From Cololabis saira (taxonomy: Eukaryota; Chordata; Actinopteri; Beloniformes; Belonidae): 64,000 nucleotides of DNA. Below are positions 11,103 through 21,807 of this stretch, in pieces. The stretch is taken from NCBI RefSeq assembly GCF_033807715.1, contig NC_084606.1:33169361-33233360 (forward strand). Reading direction: 5' to 3'. The first letter of the stretch is position 1. Each line of letters begins with the position of its first letter. The notes under the pieces were generated by a model, which did no database searches, had not been told where the DNA came from, and was given only the letters and a program-made list of their open reading frames with translations. The translations under genes were made by a program, and so were the position numbers.

Positions 11103-11625
11103 TTAAAGGAGCTTGAGGCAGGATTGAGGCAGGATTTATGAAAAAAATTCGTATACGTTTTAAGTTTTCTAGTAATAGGCCGCGTTCAGACTGCAGGCAA
11201 ATCAGATATACTGTATATATCAGATTCCTTCTCATATCCGATTTTCAGGGCTCACTGTCCACACTGTTTTTAGCAAGTGTCCATATCGGATCTGGCTCTG
11301 TTCAGACTGGGCCACATCATTGACTGATCTGACGGGTTGCCGTAGCAACGACGTCGGAGCGGAGGCGTCACCCAGCGCGTGTATTGTGTAAAGTCATGTA
11401 ATTGCGACATCAAAAACAATAACAATATGGAGCCAGCTCACATGCTGTTTCATACCTGTAAAGCTGGGCATACACTGTGCAATATTTTAAATCGTTTGAG
11501 ACTGCCCCATCTCACTCTAATCCTCCCGTCGGACCTCTGTTACTGGAACCTGAGGCTGGTTTTGTGTCCACCCAAACGTGCGTCCTGCCCACCCGATCAA
11601 AGGTAATGGGGATCCTTTATTTTTT

Positions 11626-11632
<7 letters not shown>

Positions 11633-11678
<46 letters not shown>

Positions 11679-11700
11679 AAATATATATATATATATATAT
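11633..11700. repeat. (TA)n microsatellite
   Basis: Nearly pure TA with one short A-rich interruption near 11672, inside the Harbinger-like element. Confidence 0.95.
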
Positions 11701-11963
11701 CTGTACCGTTCCTGATTGGGTCGGCACTGCGCATCATTTTTAGACATAACAATGAACGCATACCGCAAAAGTTGTGTGATTGGCGGAGGGATCCGGCGTC
11801 CCAGCAAAATGAGAAACAGAGAAAGGTGTTCAGAACAAAACCACCAGCAAACTAACAAACCAACCAACAAAGCTCAGAGTTAACAAAACGAACCAGCAAT
11901 GAATAACAAATGAGCTGACGGGCTGCAGGTTCAGGCTCACAGCGCGACTGATAAGAAGATATG

Positions 11964-12048
11964 AAGGCTGATTTATGGTTCTGCGTTACACCGACGCAGA
12001 GCCTACGGCGTAGGTTACGCGGCGACCCGCACCGTACGTGGAAATGCG
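11964..12048. mobile_element. GC-rich palindromic MITE, left half (AGGCTGATTTATGG family)
   Basis: It begins AAGGCTGATTTATGGTTCTG and runs into the GC-rich CCTACGGCGTAGG core. The right arm is not found here, so this is a partial copy within the Harbinger-like element. Confidence 0.7.
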
Positions 12049-12566
12049 GTCTTTTTTCCTGCTATTAAAACATGATTTGTAATGTGAATTTGCAACACTT
12101 AAACTACAAATAATAGTTATTGACGTGACATCAGAGATTGTACATGCTCTCTGTGAAAGGATGAGTAGCTCCACAACTGGAAACGGGCGGGTGGTTTGGA
12201 GCGTCTGGGACAGTCATATCCGATCTGAGTGTTTGGAGCTGTTCAGACTGACACGCATCCGCCCAAATGCGATACTGATCGGATATGAAACTACCTCCCG
12301 GAGGTGGTTTCGATCTGGTTTGCAAAAATCGGATCTCATGCGGTTTGGGACTGTTCAGACTTCAAAAGAGTCATCCAGTTTCAATCTGGATCGGCTAAAA
12401 ATCGGATATTTGCCTGCAGTCTGAACGCGGCCATAATGTCAGATGAAGCGTTCCAAATCAAAAAGAATGATTCCTCTAGCGTATCTCTCCGTTGCCTTGA
12501 ACAGGCTGTGTGCTGCAAAATGTGCTGCAATTGTGGGGCCGAATTTCCTGCACTGTCCTGTGGATG

Positions 12567-12574
12567 TGACGTCA
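12567..12574. promoter_or_regulatory. CRE/ATF-type site TGACGTCA in the TTAA MITE
   Basis: A full CRE sits in the 14-bp perfect palindrome ATGTGACGTCACAT (12564-12577). The same 14-mer occurs in the relative at 47132-47145. Binding is inferred from sequence only. Confidence 0.45.
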
Positions 12575-12772
12575 CATGACGCTGCATGCGCATTCTCCTC
12601 GTTCTCCTGTGCCGGCTTCACTGTTGGCTGCAGTACCCCCAACGGCCGTCGTGGTGAAGGGTGGCGCTAGAGAGTCTCATTTCTTAAAAGAAACCTCAAG
12701 CTCCTTTAAATAGCAATGTGGTTTACTATGATTTTTGCTCTCCTGCTGGTTGCTGCATATTTACCAGGGATT

Positions 12773-12827
12773 TATTTATTTATTTATCATTTTTTCTAAC
12801 TTCTAACTAACTTTTCTAACTAACTAG

Positions 12828-12887
<60 letters not shown>

Positions 12888-12892
12888 TCTAT
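12773..12892. repeat. (ATTT)n microsatellite
   Basis: TTTA repeats with a short unique interruption at about 12788-12826; the longer pure tract is 12828-12892. Confidence 0.93.
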
Positions 12893-14163
12893 TTATTGTG
12901 TCATAGTTGATATTAGCTTCATCAGCTTTATTCATTGGTTGGAACATTGTTAGATCACTGGTAGAAGTGACCACTTCCATCTCAGTTTATAGTGGTCCAT
13001 CATGAATTAAATCTGGCCTTTTGGGTCATTTATGTGTCTGTTGTGAAAATGCTGATCTTTATGGAAAAATTCTGATCTTTTCCGATTTTCCAACCAAGGC
13101 GTTTCCTGTGTTTTAACTCTACCGGGTAAAGAATGAGTTAGGTCCAGGTGCATTTGGACAATGATGGGCATTCATGATTTTGCTTTTCAGCTTTAATTTA
13201 AGAGTTTTCACAAACGTTTGCATTCACCATTTTGAAATTGCAATCGTTGTAAGAAAAGTACCTCGACATTCATGGCTCGAAACATTTACCATATGCCAAC
13301 TTCCTCTGCTTACTTTGTCTTAAAGTAACCTAAAGAAGGAAGCCAACGCAGCTGACCAAAATATGATTGTTTTATTTTAAATTCATCGTGGTTGTGTATT
13401 CATTCAAAATTAAAAAAAACTCTTTCATTGTTCAAATACTTCTATGTCTAACTATATACAGTACCTCAAAATACAATTGCTGGTCACGATTACTTGTTTG
13501 ATTTTGTTTTTGATTCATTTTCTATTTTTTTTGTGAGGAGAAAGCAGTCACAAAAAAATTAGTGAGTTTCTTTTTTGCAAGATAGCTTTTTCAGGGAAAT
13601 GCTCCAAGGTACGAGAACTGCCGTGTCAGAGAAATAAAACTTGAAAGAGAGCAAAGGGAAAGTAAAGTCATTATAAAGTAATTATCCGACTTAGCAATGT
13701 AATTAAGACACCAGGCTGCAGTGATATAGGGTCATTCCCTGTGTTGCTCTGCATTCAGCCATAACACAAAAACAATATTACCTCACACATACTTAAACCG
13801 TCAGATAAAAGCAAGTATTACGTGACTGTGTGAGTGTTTAAAGGCAATACAGTGACACAGAGACCATATACTTGCAAGGTTTGGTGGCTGCTTTTCAGTC
13901 GTTCTTATAAAAAGGGAAATCAGATAACCACAGGCTTCTTGGCTGTCTTGATACAGGCTCGTTAATGGATATAAGAAGGGGACGTGATCGATACGGCTGT
14001 CCCCACTCGAGGCTGAGAAACCATCTCTGGGGAGCCGACTGTGCGCTCCTCTCAAAGCCACAATGCTCACAGATGCTGGGAAAACGTCATCCATTGTGAA
14101 CCATTAGAGCAACTGGGAAATTGTTCTGATCTGGTTACTTGAAAGCTGTGCGCAAGGTGTGAT
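12893..14163. other. Intergenic, nothing recognised
   Basis: No repeat family was recognised. A 97-codon minus-strand ORF at 13801-14094 has no recognisable domain and no supporting context. Confidence 0.4.
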
Positions 14164-14374
14164 TAAGGCCACGTTTCCACATAGCCGGATATTTACAAAA
14201 ACGGATATTTCCCCCTTTACGTTTTGAAAAATATCCTCGTTTACACGAACCCGCATACATACGCTGTTAAGGTGCTATGAGCATCCAAACCTACAGGGGG
14301 CAGTGTAACGAGAAGCGTAAAGTCATGCTAGCCAATCGGAATCCTGGACAAAAACGTCAACAAATGACACGTGT

Positions 14375-14499
14375 GAAGCCTGAATAATATTATGGTTCTG
14401 CGTTAAATCGACGGCGTAGCCTACGTACAGTGCGCGTCGCCGCGTAGCCTACGCCGTAGGCTCTGCGTTGGTGTAACACGGAACCATAAATCAGCCTTG
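14375..14499. mobile_element. GC-rich palindromic MITE
   Basis: The arms AAGCCTGAATAATATTATGG (diverged) and CCATAAATCAGCCTT close a GC-rich core with CTACGCCGTAGG. TGA flanks both sides immediately outside AGCC/AGCCT, a possible 3-bp duplication. Confidence 0.8.
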
Positions 14500-14597
14500 A
14501 CTGCCAGTTACTTCCAAGACGGAATGAGAGTCTTTCGTTTGGAGTTACAGAGAAGTGGAGTTACTTTTAAGTGTGACTTTAGAATATAAAACAGGTA

Positions 14598-15494
14598 AAA
14601 TTTTGTGGAACAGCCTCCCGGAGAACCTCAGGGCCGCAGAGACTGTTGATGTTTTTAAAAAGAGGCTCAAGACCCATCTCTTTAATCAGGCTTTTAACTG
14701 ACTCATTTAACTCTTTTACATTTCTTATGCTCACCCTTATTTTTATTGAATCTTACTGCTCTGTTTTATATTTAGTTTATCCTTTCTTATCGTATTTTAT
14801 TTTTGTTTAATCTCAATGTTTTATCTAAATATTTCAGTTGTTATTTATGGTCTATTTTATACATTTTACTGTTTTATTATTTTAGTTTTTAATGTCTTAC
14901 TTTCTAGACATACTTTTAGGATTTTATGTTTGTATGTTTTATGTTTTTTATAAACTCCTTTAGTGTATTTTATCCTGTTTTCTTGTAGCTTTTATCTCCA
15001 GTGTTTCCTCATGGGGAGCCTCCATGCTGGGAGTGACTCTGGCCTGCAGGGGGTCGTCCTGGGGGTCGTTCTGGCCTGGATGGTTGTGGAGCTCTGCACC
15101 ACGGCTTCACCGCTGTGGTGTGGACTCCTCTTTCCGTCCGGGCCGGGATGGTCTCTGTGGGCCCCCCCCCCCTTGTAGGTGCGGGCTATGAGACCTCCTG
15201 GCGTGGACGGCTCCCTGTTACCGTTTCGTCACCTGGATCCTCTGTGCCTAGCCATGTCTACACCATGTGTCTGCGTGCGTGTCTGTGTGTGTAATTTAGG
15301 AATTTAGGTGAATTGTAGTGTGCTTTTGTCTGCGGGGAGGGGGGGGGGGGGGGGGGGGGCATTAATAAGTTTTATGTTTATTTGTTTTTTCTTGTTTTTT
15401 TTTTTTTTTTTTCTGTTAAGCACTTTGTGTTTCATTATTTGTAGGAAAAGTGCTATATAAATAAAGTTTGATTTGATTTGATTTGATTTGATTA
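14598..15494 (+). pseudogene. LINE 3' fragment: ORF2 C-terminus and 3' UTR with TTTGA-type tail
   Basis: A short coding piece ends at a TGA (14699-14701) and reads LWNSLPENLRAAETVDVF followed by KKRLKTHLFNQAFN. This is the conserved C-terminal signature of L2/Rex-like fish LINE proteins. An AT-rich 3' UTR follows, with a G-run at about 15337-15359, then GCTATATAAATAAAG and a (TTTGA)n tail at about 15468-15494. The copy is strongly 5' truncated and inactive. Confidence 0.8.
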
Positions 15495-15775
15495 AAATAC
15501 AAGACAATATTGACGGTGGCCAAAAAATTGTAAACACAGGTCGCACAAATGATGCCGGTGACGTTTCTGTCACATAATGTGACGTTCTGAAGCCTAAATC
15601 TCTGTTTCCCTCCGTTTACAAGCAAACGTGAAAACTGAGTTTTTGAAAATCTCCACTTTGGCCGGAGTTTTCAGAAATGATCGTTTTTGGTGACTTTGAG
15701 CTTCGTTTTCGTGTAAACGAACGGCCAAAACACAGGAAAACGCCACCGTTTTTGCTCCGTGTAAACGGGGCCTAA

Positions 15776-16580
15776 AGCTAATTTTCGGCTCTGTTTAGTT
15801 ACTACGAATCAAATTTACAGAGCGACCAGGATTTTTATTATCATTTTTCTATACAATGGTCAGTCATAAGCTTTTTCTACAATGGGGATTGTTTCACCTG
15901 AATACCTCTCCTTTATTTATTAAAAATAGAAAACACTTTCAGTTGCTCTTGTATCAAGGCTCTTTCACACACCACAAAGCATTAAGGCTTTCAAAGGGAG
16001 AGACAATTACGGATGAATTTTCAATTTTTACTTTCTATGGTTGTTTACTGTCGACTATTATGCAGAAAGCTGCAGAGCTCACGTTGGGTCACGGGAGAGG
16101 ACGATTTTTTCCTTTGTCGTCCATTGCAGCATACCCCTCCCCTCATTCTTCCTGATACATGAACAGCTCACGTATCAGTTCAGCCCGTTCATGACACCCA
16201 CCATAGTTAAAGAAACATAATGATGTGGTAGGCACTCCACATGATGAATATTACTCATTACTCAAACAAGAATGAGCTCAAACAGCTTGGCTGTACAGTA
16301 TGTTATCATTGTCATTTCTGCTGTGAGTACTCCATCACTCCTACAATTAGATCGGTGACATTGATTACCTGTTTAACACTGTAATTATTATAAGATAAAA
16401 GTACGTGACAACATGGGCCAATAACATAACATACTGTATGTACCATCACGTTACAGTTCATTCATAATAAAAGGACGGGACAGATTCCTAAGGTTAAATT
16501 TGTGAAGAAATGTACAAGTAAGAAAAGATAGAAAAAAATAAGAACAACATTTAAAGGTAAAATAAATATTTACAATTAAG
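15776..16580. other. Intergenic, nothing recognised
   Basis: AT-rich; a 99-codon ORF at 15856-16155 has no family motif. Confidence 0.4.
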
Positions 16581-16584
16581 AATA

Positions 16585-18531
16585 CAATTCAAAATTGTTT
16601 TACTTGCATATAAAGTCGTAAACAGCCAAGCTCTGCATTATTTGCCAGACCTGATAGTACCTTATGTTCCTAACAGAGCTCTCCGTTCTTAGAGTGCAGG
16701 TTTACTCGTAGTTCCGTAGTATCCAAATGAAGATTTGTGGGATGGGCCTTCTGCTATCAGGCACCGTTACTACGGAAACAACTTCCAGTTTGGGTTAAGG
16801 AGGCTGACACCACCTCCTCCTTTCAAACCAAACTTAAAGGGGACCTATTATGGCATCTAATCCCTATTTTAAACAGGCATTGAATGTATTAAAAACAAGC
16901 TTTTGATGCGGGATTCTGAGTGGGCGGGGAGACTATGATAATGAGGCTCTGTGCTGATTGGCTGCCTGACGCGATGACGCGAATCACGCGATACACCACA
17001 ACGAAAAAATGGTGGAAGCTCCGGCGGAGTTACACCGTGTCCTAACACAGTGTCCTAACACCGTGTCCTAATAACTGCATGCGATGCGAGCGAGCGTCAG
17101 CGACAAAATCAATTCCATTGCTTTATTTTCTACTGGACTGTCCTAACTGGCCCCCGCGACGCAGTGACGCAGCGTGACGCGGCGTGCCGTTTTGAGCTGG
17201 CCGTTTCCTGCCGCTCGCGTTGAAAGCCGGTTGAAAGCGCTGTAGGAAACAGTCATGATGAGGAACGGCTGATCCAGTTAGTTGAAATGAGAAGTTATCT
17301 CTATGATTCCTCCTCATTCCACTACAAAAACCTCAATAAAGTGGCAGCTGCTGGAGGGAGATGGACAGAGAGTGTCCGATGTCACGCAGTGCTACACAGT
17401 GATAGTCGGACGCTCACATGCAGTTACACGCTTTTATAGTTGTGAGCGTGGTTTGCATTTTGGTTACGTAACGAAAATGCGCAGAATCTGAACGGCTCGT
17501 AGATCCACATCACACTGGACGGCTCATCCGGGTGGCTGTACAGACACTGCAGAATTTGGTTGCTTTCCTCCTTCTCTGAGTTGGCAGGCTGAGGGGAGAC
17601 CACTTTATATATGATAAAGCAAGAAAAAAGTGTTTTTCATAAAAGGTCCCCTTTAAAATGTTTCTGTTTAGTAAAGCCTATAGTTAGTGTAAACTGTAGT
17701 GTGTTAACTATAGCAGTTCATCTTAAACACAGCTTTGTCGTAGATATGCTGCTATAGACCTACGCTACATCCCTTTCATGCATAACCTTAGGCTCATGCT
17801 TTTTGTTCAGGCTGCATTTGTAAATAAGAATTTGTTCTTAAATTGCTTGCCTGGGTAAATAAAGGTTAAATAAAAAAATAAATAACCATCATTGTTCTCC
17901 ATTGTTCTTTGAAGTTTGTCGTGCCCCATCTTTTTCTCTTCTGTAGATGTTTGCAGGCCAGAGCCTCAGGAGCTACATGCTGCCCTGCTGGTCCACCCTC
18001 TGCCCATCCCAGTGTTTACCTCCATCTGTCTCTATAGATGTCTCTGTTGGATATCTGCCGACATCCTGACCTGCAGTCCCATCCTCTCACCACCTCAGTG
18101 TCTGCTGTCTTCACCTGTTTATACAGTCCTCTCTATCAACTAACCATGTATCAGTAATATGTACATAAATCTCATAGTTCTCCAACTAATGGATACTTAC
18201 TACTAATATATTTGTCTTATGTACCATTGATAATATACCTGTGCCTCTCCTCTCTCTGTTCTTCATTGGCTCTGTCCTATTTGTCTTTTCGTGCTCTACC
18301 CAGCTGGCCTTTGGCAGGAGACTCCCCCCTTATGAGCCAGGTCCTGGGGTTTCTTCCCTCCTAAAGGGGACTTTTTATTGCCACTGTTTGGCTTAAGGTT
18401 TTTCTCTCACTAGGGGAGTTTTTACCTGCCATTGTTTATGTAATAACTGCTCAGGGGTCATGTTCTGGCCCTGGAAAGGGCCTACAGACAACTTGTTTTG
18501 TAATAGACGCTAAATAAAATTGAATTGAATA
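16585..18531 (+). pseudogene. 5'-truncated LINE, ORF end and 3' UTR, split by a TTAA MITE
   Basis: Codons from about 16591 read KIVLLAYKVVNSQALHYLPD then LIVPYVPNRALRS, with in-frame stops. After the MITE at 16838-17652 the frame resumes as KMFLFSKAYS and stops. This matches the C-terminal domain of fish LINEs of the L2/Rex1 type. The 3' UTR has the motif GGGGTCATGTTCTGGCCCTG near 18455 and ends ATAAAATTGAATTGAAT. A separate short LINE-like tail with (TAAA)n lies at about 17800-17884. Multiple stops make it a dead copy. Confidence 0.78.
16838..17652. mobile_element. TTAA-TSD MITE (AGGGGACC family)
   Basis: TTAA at 16834-16837 and 17653-17656 flanks the arms AGGGGACCTATTATGG and CATAAAAGGTCCCCT. 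It interrupts a LINE ORF. A short triplicated motif CGTGTCCTAA lies near 17034-17072. It is non-coding. Confidence 0.87.
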
Positions 18532-18892
18532 GCATTTAACTGTGTACAGAAAAATCACTGGTGTTAAATTAACACCTAGAGTGTTACATTCAACACTAGA
18601 TAAATGTGTCCACTTTGTTGAGTGCTAGTTGAATTATTTTAATGTGGTTAATTACCTAACGTCTGTTTGTTTATCTGTTTGGAACTGTCATTGCAAAAAA
18701 GCTTATCCTCCGGACTTGGAGGGCAGACACTGCACCCACATATTATTTGTGGCTGAGATAAATGGCAGGTAAGCTTCACCTGGAGAGACTGAGACTTTGT
18801 AATGAAGACAGGGAAGACGTGTTTAAGAAAATGTGGGACCCTGTATTGCAATGGTTTCAAAGAAAAGACTAATGTATCAATGGGAACCTCCT

Positions 18893-19658
18893 TGTAGCAC
18901 CCTATAATGTAATAATTTCCTATAATGTAATAATTTCCTGAAAATGTAATAACACCTGAAAATGTAATCAAAAATGTAATAGAATCCAATAATGTAATAA
19001 CTTCACCAATAATGTAATAAAATATCCTGACTGATATTGTCATAACATTTTTACCGATAATGTAATACTTTATTACATTATTGGGAATTTATTACATTTT
19101 CAGGTGGGTCTTTTTTTTTTGTTCCAAAACTGATAATGTAATACTTGACAAATAATGTAATATATATGTTCATTTTCAGTCCTGAGTTCTACATTTTGTG
19201 TTTTAAGTATCTAAGAATGTTATATACGCTGGATTTGAAACACCAGAATGACTATTGGGTTAAATTGCAGACTTCCATGTAATAAATTCCCAATAACGTA
19301 ATAAGGTATTACCGGGGGGCCGGAGGGGATCCGGTTTGGGAACCACAGGATTTCGTCTCTGCTTTTTGCGGATGACGTTGTCCTGGTGGCTTCAACAGGC
19401 CGGGACCTTCAGCATGTGCTGGGGCGGTTTGCGGCCGAGCGACGCGGGAGGGATGAGAATCAGCACCTCCAAGACCGAGGTATTACATTATCGGTAAAAA
19501 TGTTATTACAATATCCGACAGGATATTTTATTACATTATTGGGGAAATTATTACATTATTGGGTTTTATTACATGTTTGATTGAGTTAAGTGCAAATTTG
19601 ATTACATTTTCAGGCGTTATTACATTTTCAGGAAATTATTACATTATAGGGTGCTACA
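18893..19658. mobile_element. Foldback element with ATTACATT arrays (TGTAGCACCC ends)
   Basis: The ends TGTAGCACCCTATAATG and CATTATAGGGTGCTACA are flanked by CTCCT at 18888-18892 and 19659-19663. Both arms consist of repeated units such as TAATGTAATAATTTCCTG and AATGTAATAACACCTG that pair over well over 100 bp. The centre holds a captured reverse transcriptase scrap. The superfamily is not assigned. Confidence 0.8.
19313..19478 (+). pseudogene. Captured RTE/Rex3-like reverse transcriptase fragment
   Basis: It reads GIRFGNHRISSLLFADD, then VVLVASTGRDLQHVLGRFAA, then after a frameshift MRISTSKTE. This is the catalytic FADD box and downstream region of RTE-clade (Rex3-like) LINEs. The 166-bp piece is GC-rich, unlike its surroundings, and is flanked by GGTATTAC on both sides (19305-19312, 19479-19486). 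It is far too short to function. Confidence 0.8.
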
Positions 19659-19889
19659 CTCCTTGCTGTGTTTACTAATCATTTTACTTTTTACTTTGTA
19701 CAGTTTTCTTTAATTATAATTAGTTTATTGTAGGGATTGTGACCTTTACTATTTTCTTACGAGATGTGCTGAATCTGTTCAAGTTTTGTTTGTTTTGAGG
19801 GTGGGCGGAGGGTTTTTATTTATCTTTTCTTTTTTCATTTGTCAGGTCTGTATCTGAATCTGAATCATATATTAAAAAAAAAAAATAAC

Positions 19890-20483
19890 AATACGGACTG
19901 AATACTGCTGGCAGTTGTATATGCAATACAGTATTTCCACACAAATCCCATTAAAATTTAATATTTTTGACCCAACTTGGTAGACTTACAGTAGAAAAGT
20001 TACCTGGAAATTAGGGTGCAGTCAGTTTAATACTGAAAGTGTTGGAAACCATGTCACACCCAAAACACTTAAATTTACTCTGAAAGTCGTTAATCCAAAG
20101 AGTGTTAAAATAACACTGATTACGAACAATAGTGGCAAATTAACTCTGGAACATTTGCTCTGCAGTGGAGGTAAAAAAAGAGCTCAAAGTTGTGGCTGTT
20201 GATTAAAACACCACAAAGTCTAACTTCAGTTCCAGAAACAGTGAGATAAATGTGGAATTAATATGACACTGTTCAAAAGTCAGGACGTAGCCTGATAGAT
20301 CAGGCACAAATCTACAAAGATATACCTGCATCTAAATTTCTAGGCAATTAGACACTCTTAATTTCATAAACGTTTTACAGATATCTGTATTTATTTTTCA
20401 GTATTTTCAAGATACCGACAGAAAAGAAAGTAATAATGTTAAGCGATAGACTGATTAATCGCTGGGTCAAACAATGGACTAAG
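19890..20483. other. Intergenic, nothing firm
   Basis: GTGTTAAAATAACACT near 20111 and GTGTTAAATTAACACC near 18560 are small palindromes, but no bounded element could be defined. Confidence 0.4.
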
Positions 20484-21071
20484 AAAAACCCAACCTACCT
20501 GATCTCACAAAAATCCGTGAAATGCCCACGACCTCTCACCACTATTTTCCGTGGTAAAGTGGTATAATTCCGTATTAGCACTACAGATATTGTACCATGC
20601 AAAGTCAATGGGATCCGTTGTCGTGATATATACACAGAATATGACATTATTATTTTGTATATATTATTCTTTGTTATAGTGGCTAAATTATGAGTTTTTG
20701 TCGGGCAAGGTACTGTTTGTTACTGTCGGTTCATGTCAGTTTGTAAAAGCATGTTTTTAATGCTGTTTTAACGCATTGTACAATATCCGTGGTGCAGTGT
20801 TGTGCATGAACGCGTTCAAATGAACGCGTTCATTGAACACGTTCATTTCTGTGAGAACGTTTAACTGAACACAACATATTTACACATAAAGAACTTGAAC
20901 GTGAACTTGTTCATTCTGCAGATCATGAACTGGAATTTGAGCTGTTCAGATTATGTGAGTTGCAGCTTCACTGTTTAGGTCCAATTATTACGGAATAATC
21001 CTTCTTATTTCACCAGCGGGTGGTGCGCACATTTAAAATGCTCGACGAGCCCGGTGCAGTCTTAACGAATG

Positions 21072-21214
21072 TAGGCTGATTTATGGTTCCGCGTTACACC
21101 AACGCGGACCTACGGCGTAGGGTACGCGGCGTGCGGACCGTATGGTTCGCGTCGCTGCGTACCTTACGCCGTAGTCCTCGCCGTCGATTTAACGCAGAAC
21201 CATAAATCAGCCTT
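21072..21214. mobile_element. GC-rich palindromic MITE
   Basis: The arms AGGCTGATTTATGGTTCCGC and GCAGAACCATAAATCAGCCT enclose a GC-rich core. It is nested in the hAT element. Confidence 0.85.
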
Positions 21215-21337
21215 GACGGGTGAAGAGAGACGTTGCAGACGCAGCGTCAGCGAGCCGTCAGATGATGATCCGCTTATCATTATCTGCGGGAATTTTACAC
21301 ATCGTCTCCCAAAGAGACTGACGGTAGGAAACTAACC

Positions 21338-21432
21338 TTTCTGTGCAAATTATGTCCACCTGCGCTGAGAAAACAAGTCGGAAGTCTGCCTCGTCAACTT
21401 CAAATTTCAAATGTCATGTGGAGTTAAAGCAT
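21338..21432 (+). pseudogene. Decayed BED-type zinc finger of a hAT transposase
   Basis: One frame reads [16 protein letters not shown] (Cys-x2-Cys codons at 21344-21346 and 21353-21355). A shifted frame then reads [17 protein letters not shown] (His-x4-His, codons at 21415-21417 and 21430-21432). Together they match the C-x2-C ... H-x4-H layout of BED fingers at the N-terminus of hAT transposases, where the finger binds transposon DNA. The frameshift between the Cys and His pairs shows it is dead. It lies in the expected N-terminal position of a hAT-bounded element. Confidence 0.75.
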
Positions 21433-21610
21433 CAGTCCAGTGTGAGGAAATATCTGCGAGTCCTTAACAATCAAAAAAGTTCCCAGAAAGACCAAGAGGT
21501 TTGATTTCCCAGTAACAGGTAGACAAATTGATAATGCACTACAATGTTGGAGATTTACAGCCTCTGAATAAAGTTGAAACGCCACTAGGACAATACATGA
21601 TTGTATTCAG

Positions 21611-21807
21611 CAGGGGTGTCCAACCCTGTCCTGCATGTTTTACATGTTTCCTTGCATCATCACACCTGATTCTAATTAATGGCCGTCATCAGCTTGTCAT
21701 CCATGTTGCACAAGTCTGTTAATGACAGTCATTCATATCAGGGTTCTGAGGGGAAATATCTAAAACATGCAGGACAGGGTCCTGAGGACCAGGGCTGAAG
21801 ACTACTG
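21611..21807. mobile_element. Palindromic hAT-type MITE (CAGGGGTGTCCAACCC end)
   Basis: It starts CAGGGGTGTCCAACCCTG and its two halves pair around TCCTGCATGTTTTA / TAAAACATGCAGGA. A matching duplication was not found, so the right boundary is approximate. Confidence 0.65.

Larger units (their letters stand above)
11178..12432. mobile_element. Harbinger-like element (GGCCGCGTTCAGACTGCAGG ends)
   Basis: The ends GGCCGCGTTCAGACTGCAGG and CCTGCAGTCTGAACGCGGCC are perfect inverted repeats flanked by ATA (11175-11177, 12433-12435). The sister MITE at 46934 has the unoccupied site, which fixes the 3-bp duplication. Three-base duplications and GGCC termini fit PIF/Harbinger. No transposase is seen. 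Degenerate internal repeats of the GATCGGATAT/GTTCAGAC type suggest arm-derived subterminal repeats. Confidence 0.85.
11107..12705. mobile_element. TTAA-TSD MITE (AGGAGCTTGAGG family), split by a nested element
   Basis: TTAA flanks (11103-11106, 12706-12709) bound the arms AGGAGCTTGAGG and CCTCAAGCTCCT. A 1.25 kb insert (11178-12432) divides it. The uninterrupted relative at 46934-47273 is 340 bp. TTAA duplications point to piggyBac or Kolobok-type mobilisation. It is non-coding; its right part carries a perfect CRE palindrome. Confidence 0.88.
14167..15772. mobile_element. Harbinger-like element (GGCCMCGTTTMCAC ends) with nested insertions
   Basis: Ends GGCCACGTTTCCACATAGC (left) and, on the complement, GGCCCCGTTTACACGGAGC (right) are flanked by TAA at 14164-14166 and 15773-15775. 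It contains a palindromic MITE (14375-14499) and a LINE tail (14598-15494). No transposase is seen. Confidence 0.85.
18620..19886 (+). pseudogene. L1-type LINE tail: ORF2 C-terminus, 3' UTR and poly-A
   Basis: Codons at about 18712-18870 read APTYYLWLR, a stop, then MAGKLHLERLRL..FKKMWDPVLQWFQ, which fits the extreme C-terminus of L1/Tx1-type ORF2. A T/G-rich 3' UTR continues after the foldback element (18893-19658) and ends in an A-run at about 19872-19884. Truncated and stop-containing. Confidence 0.6.

Noticed and set aside
13801..14094. 97-codon minus-strand ORF
   Set aside because: No domain, splice context or second copy; its length is compatible with chance.
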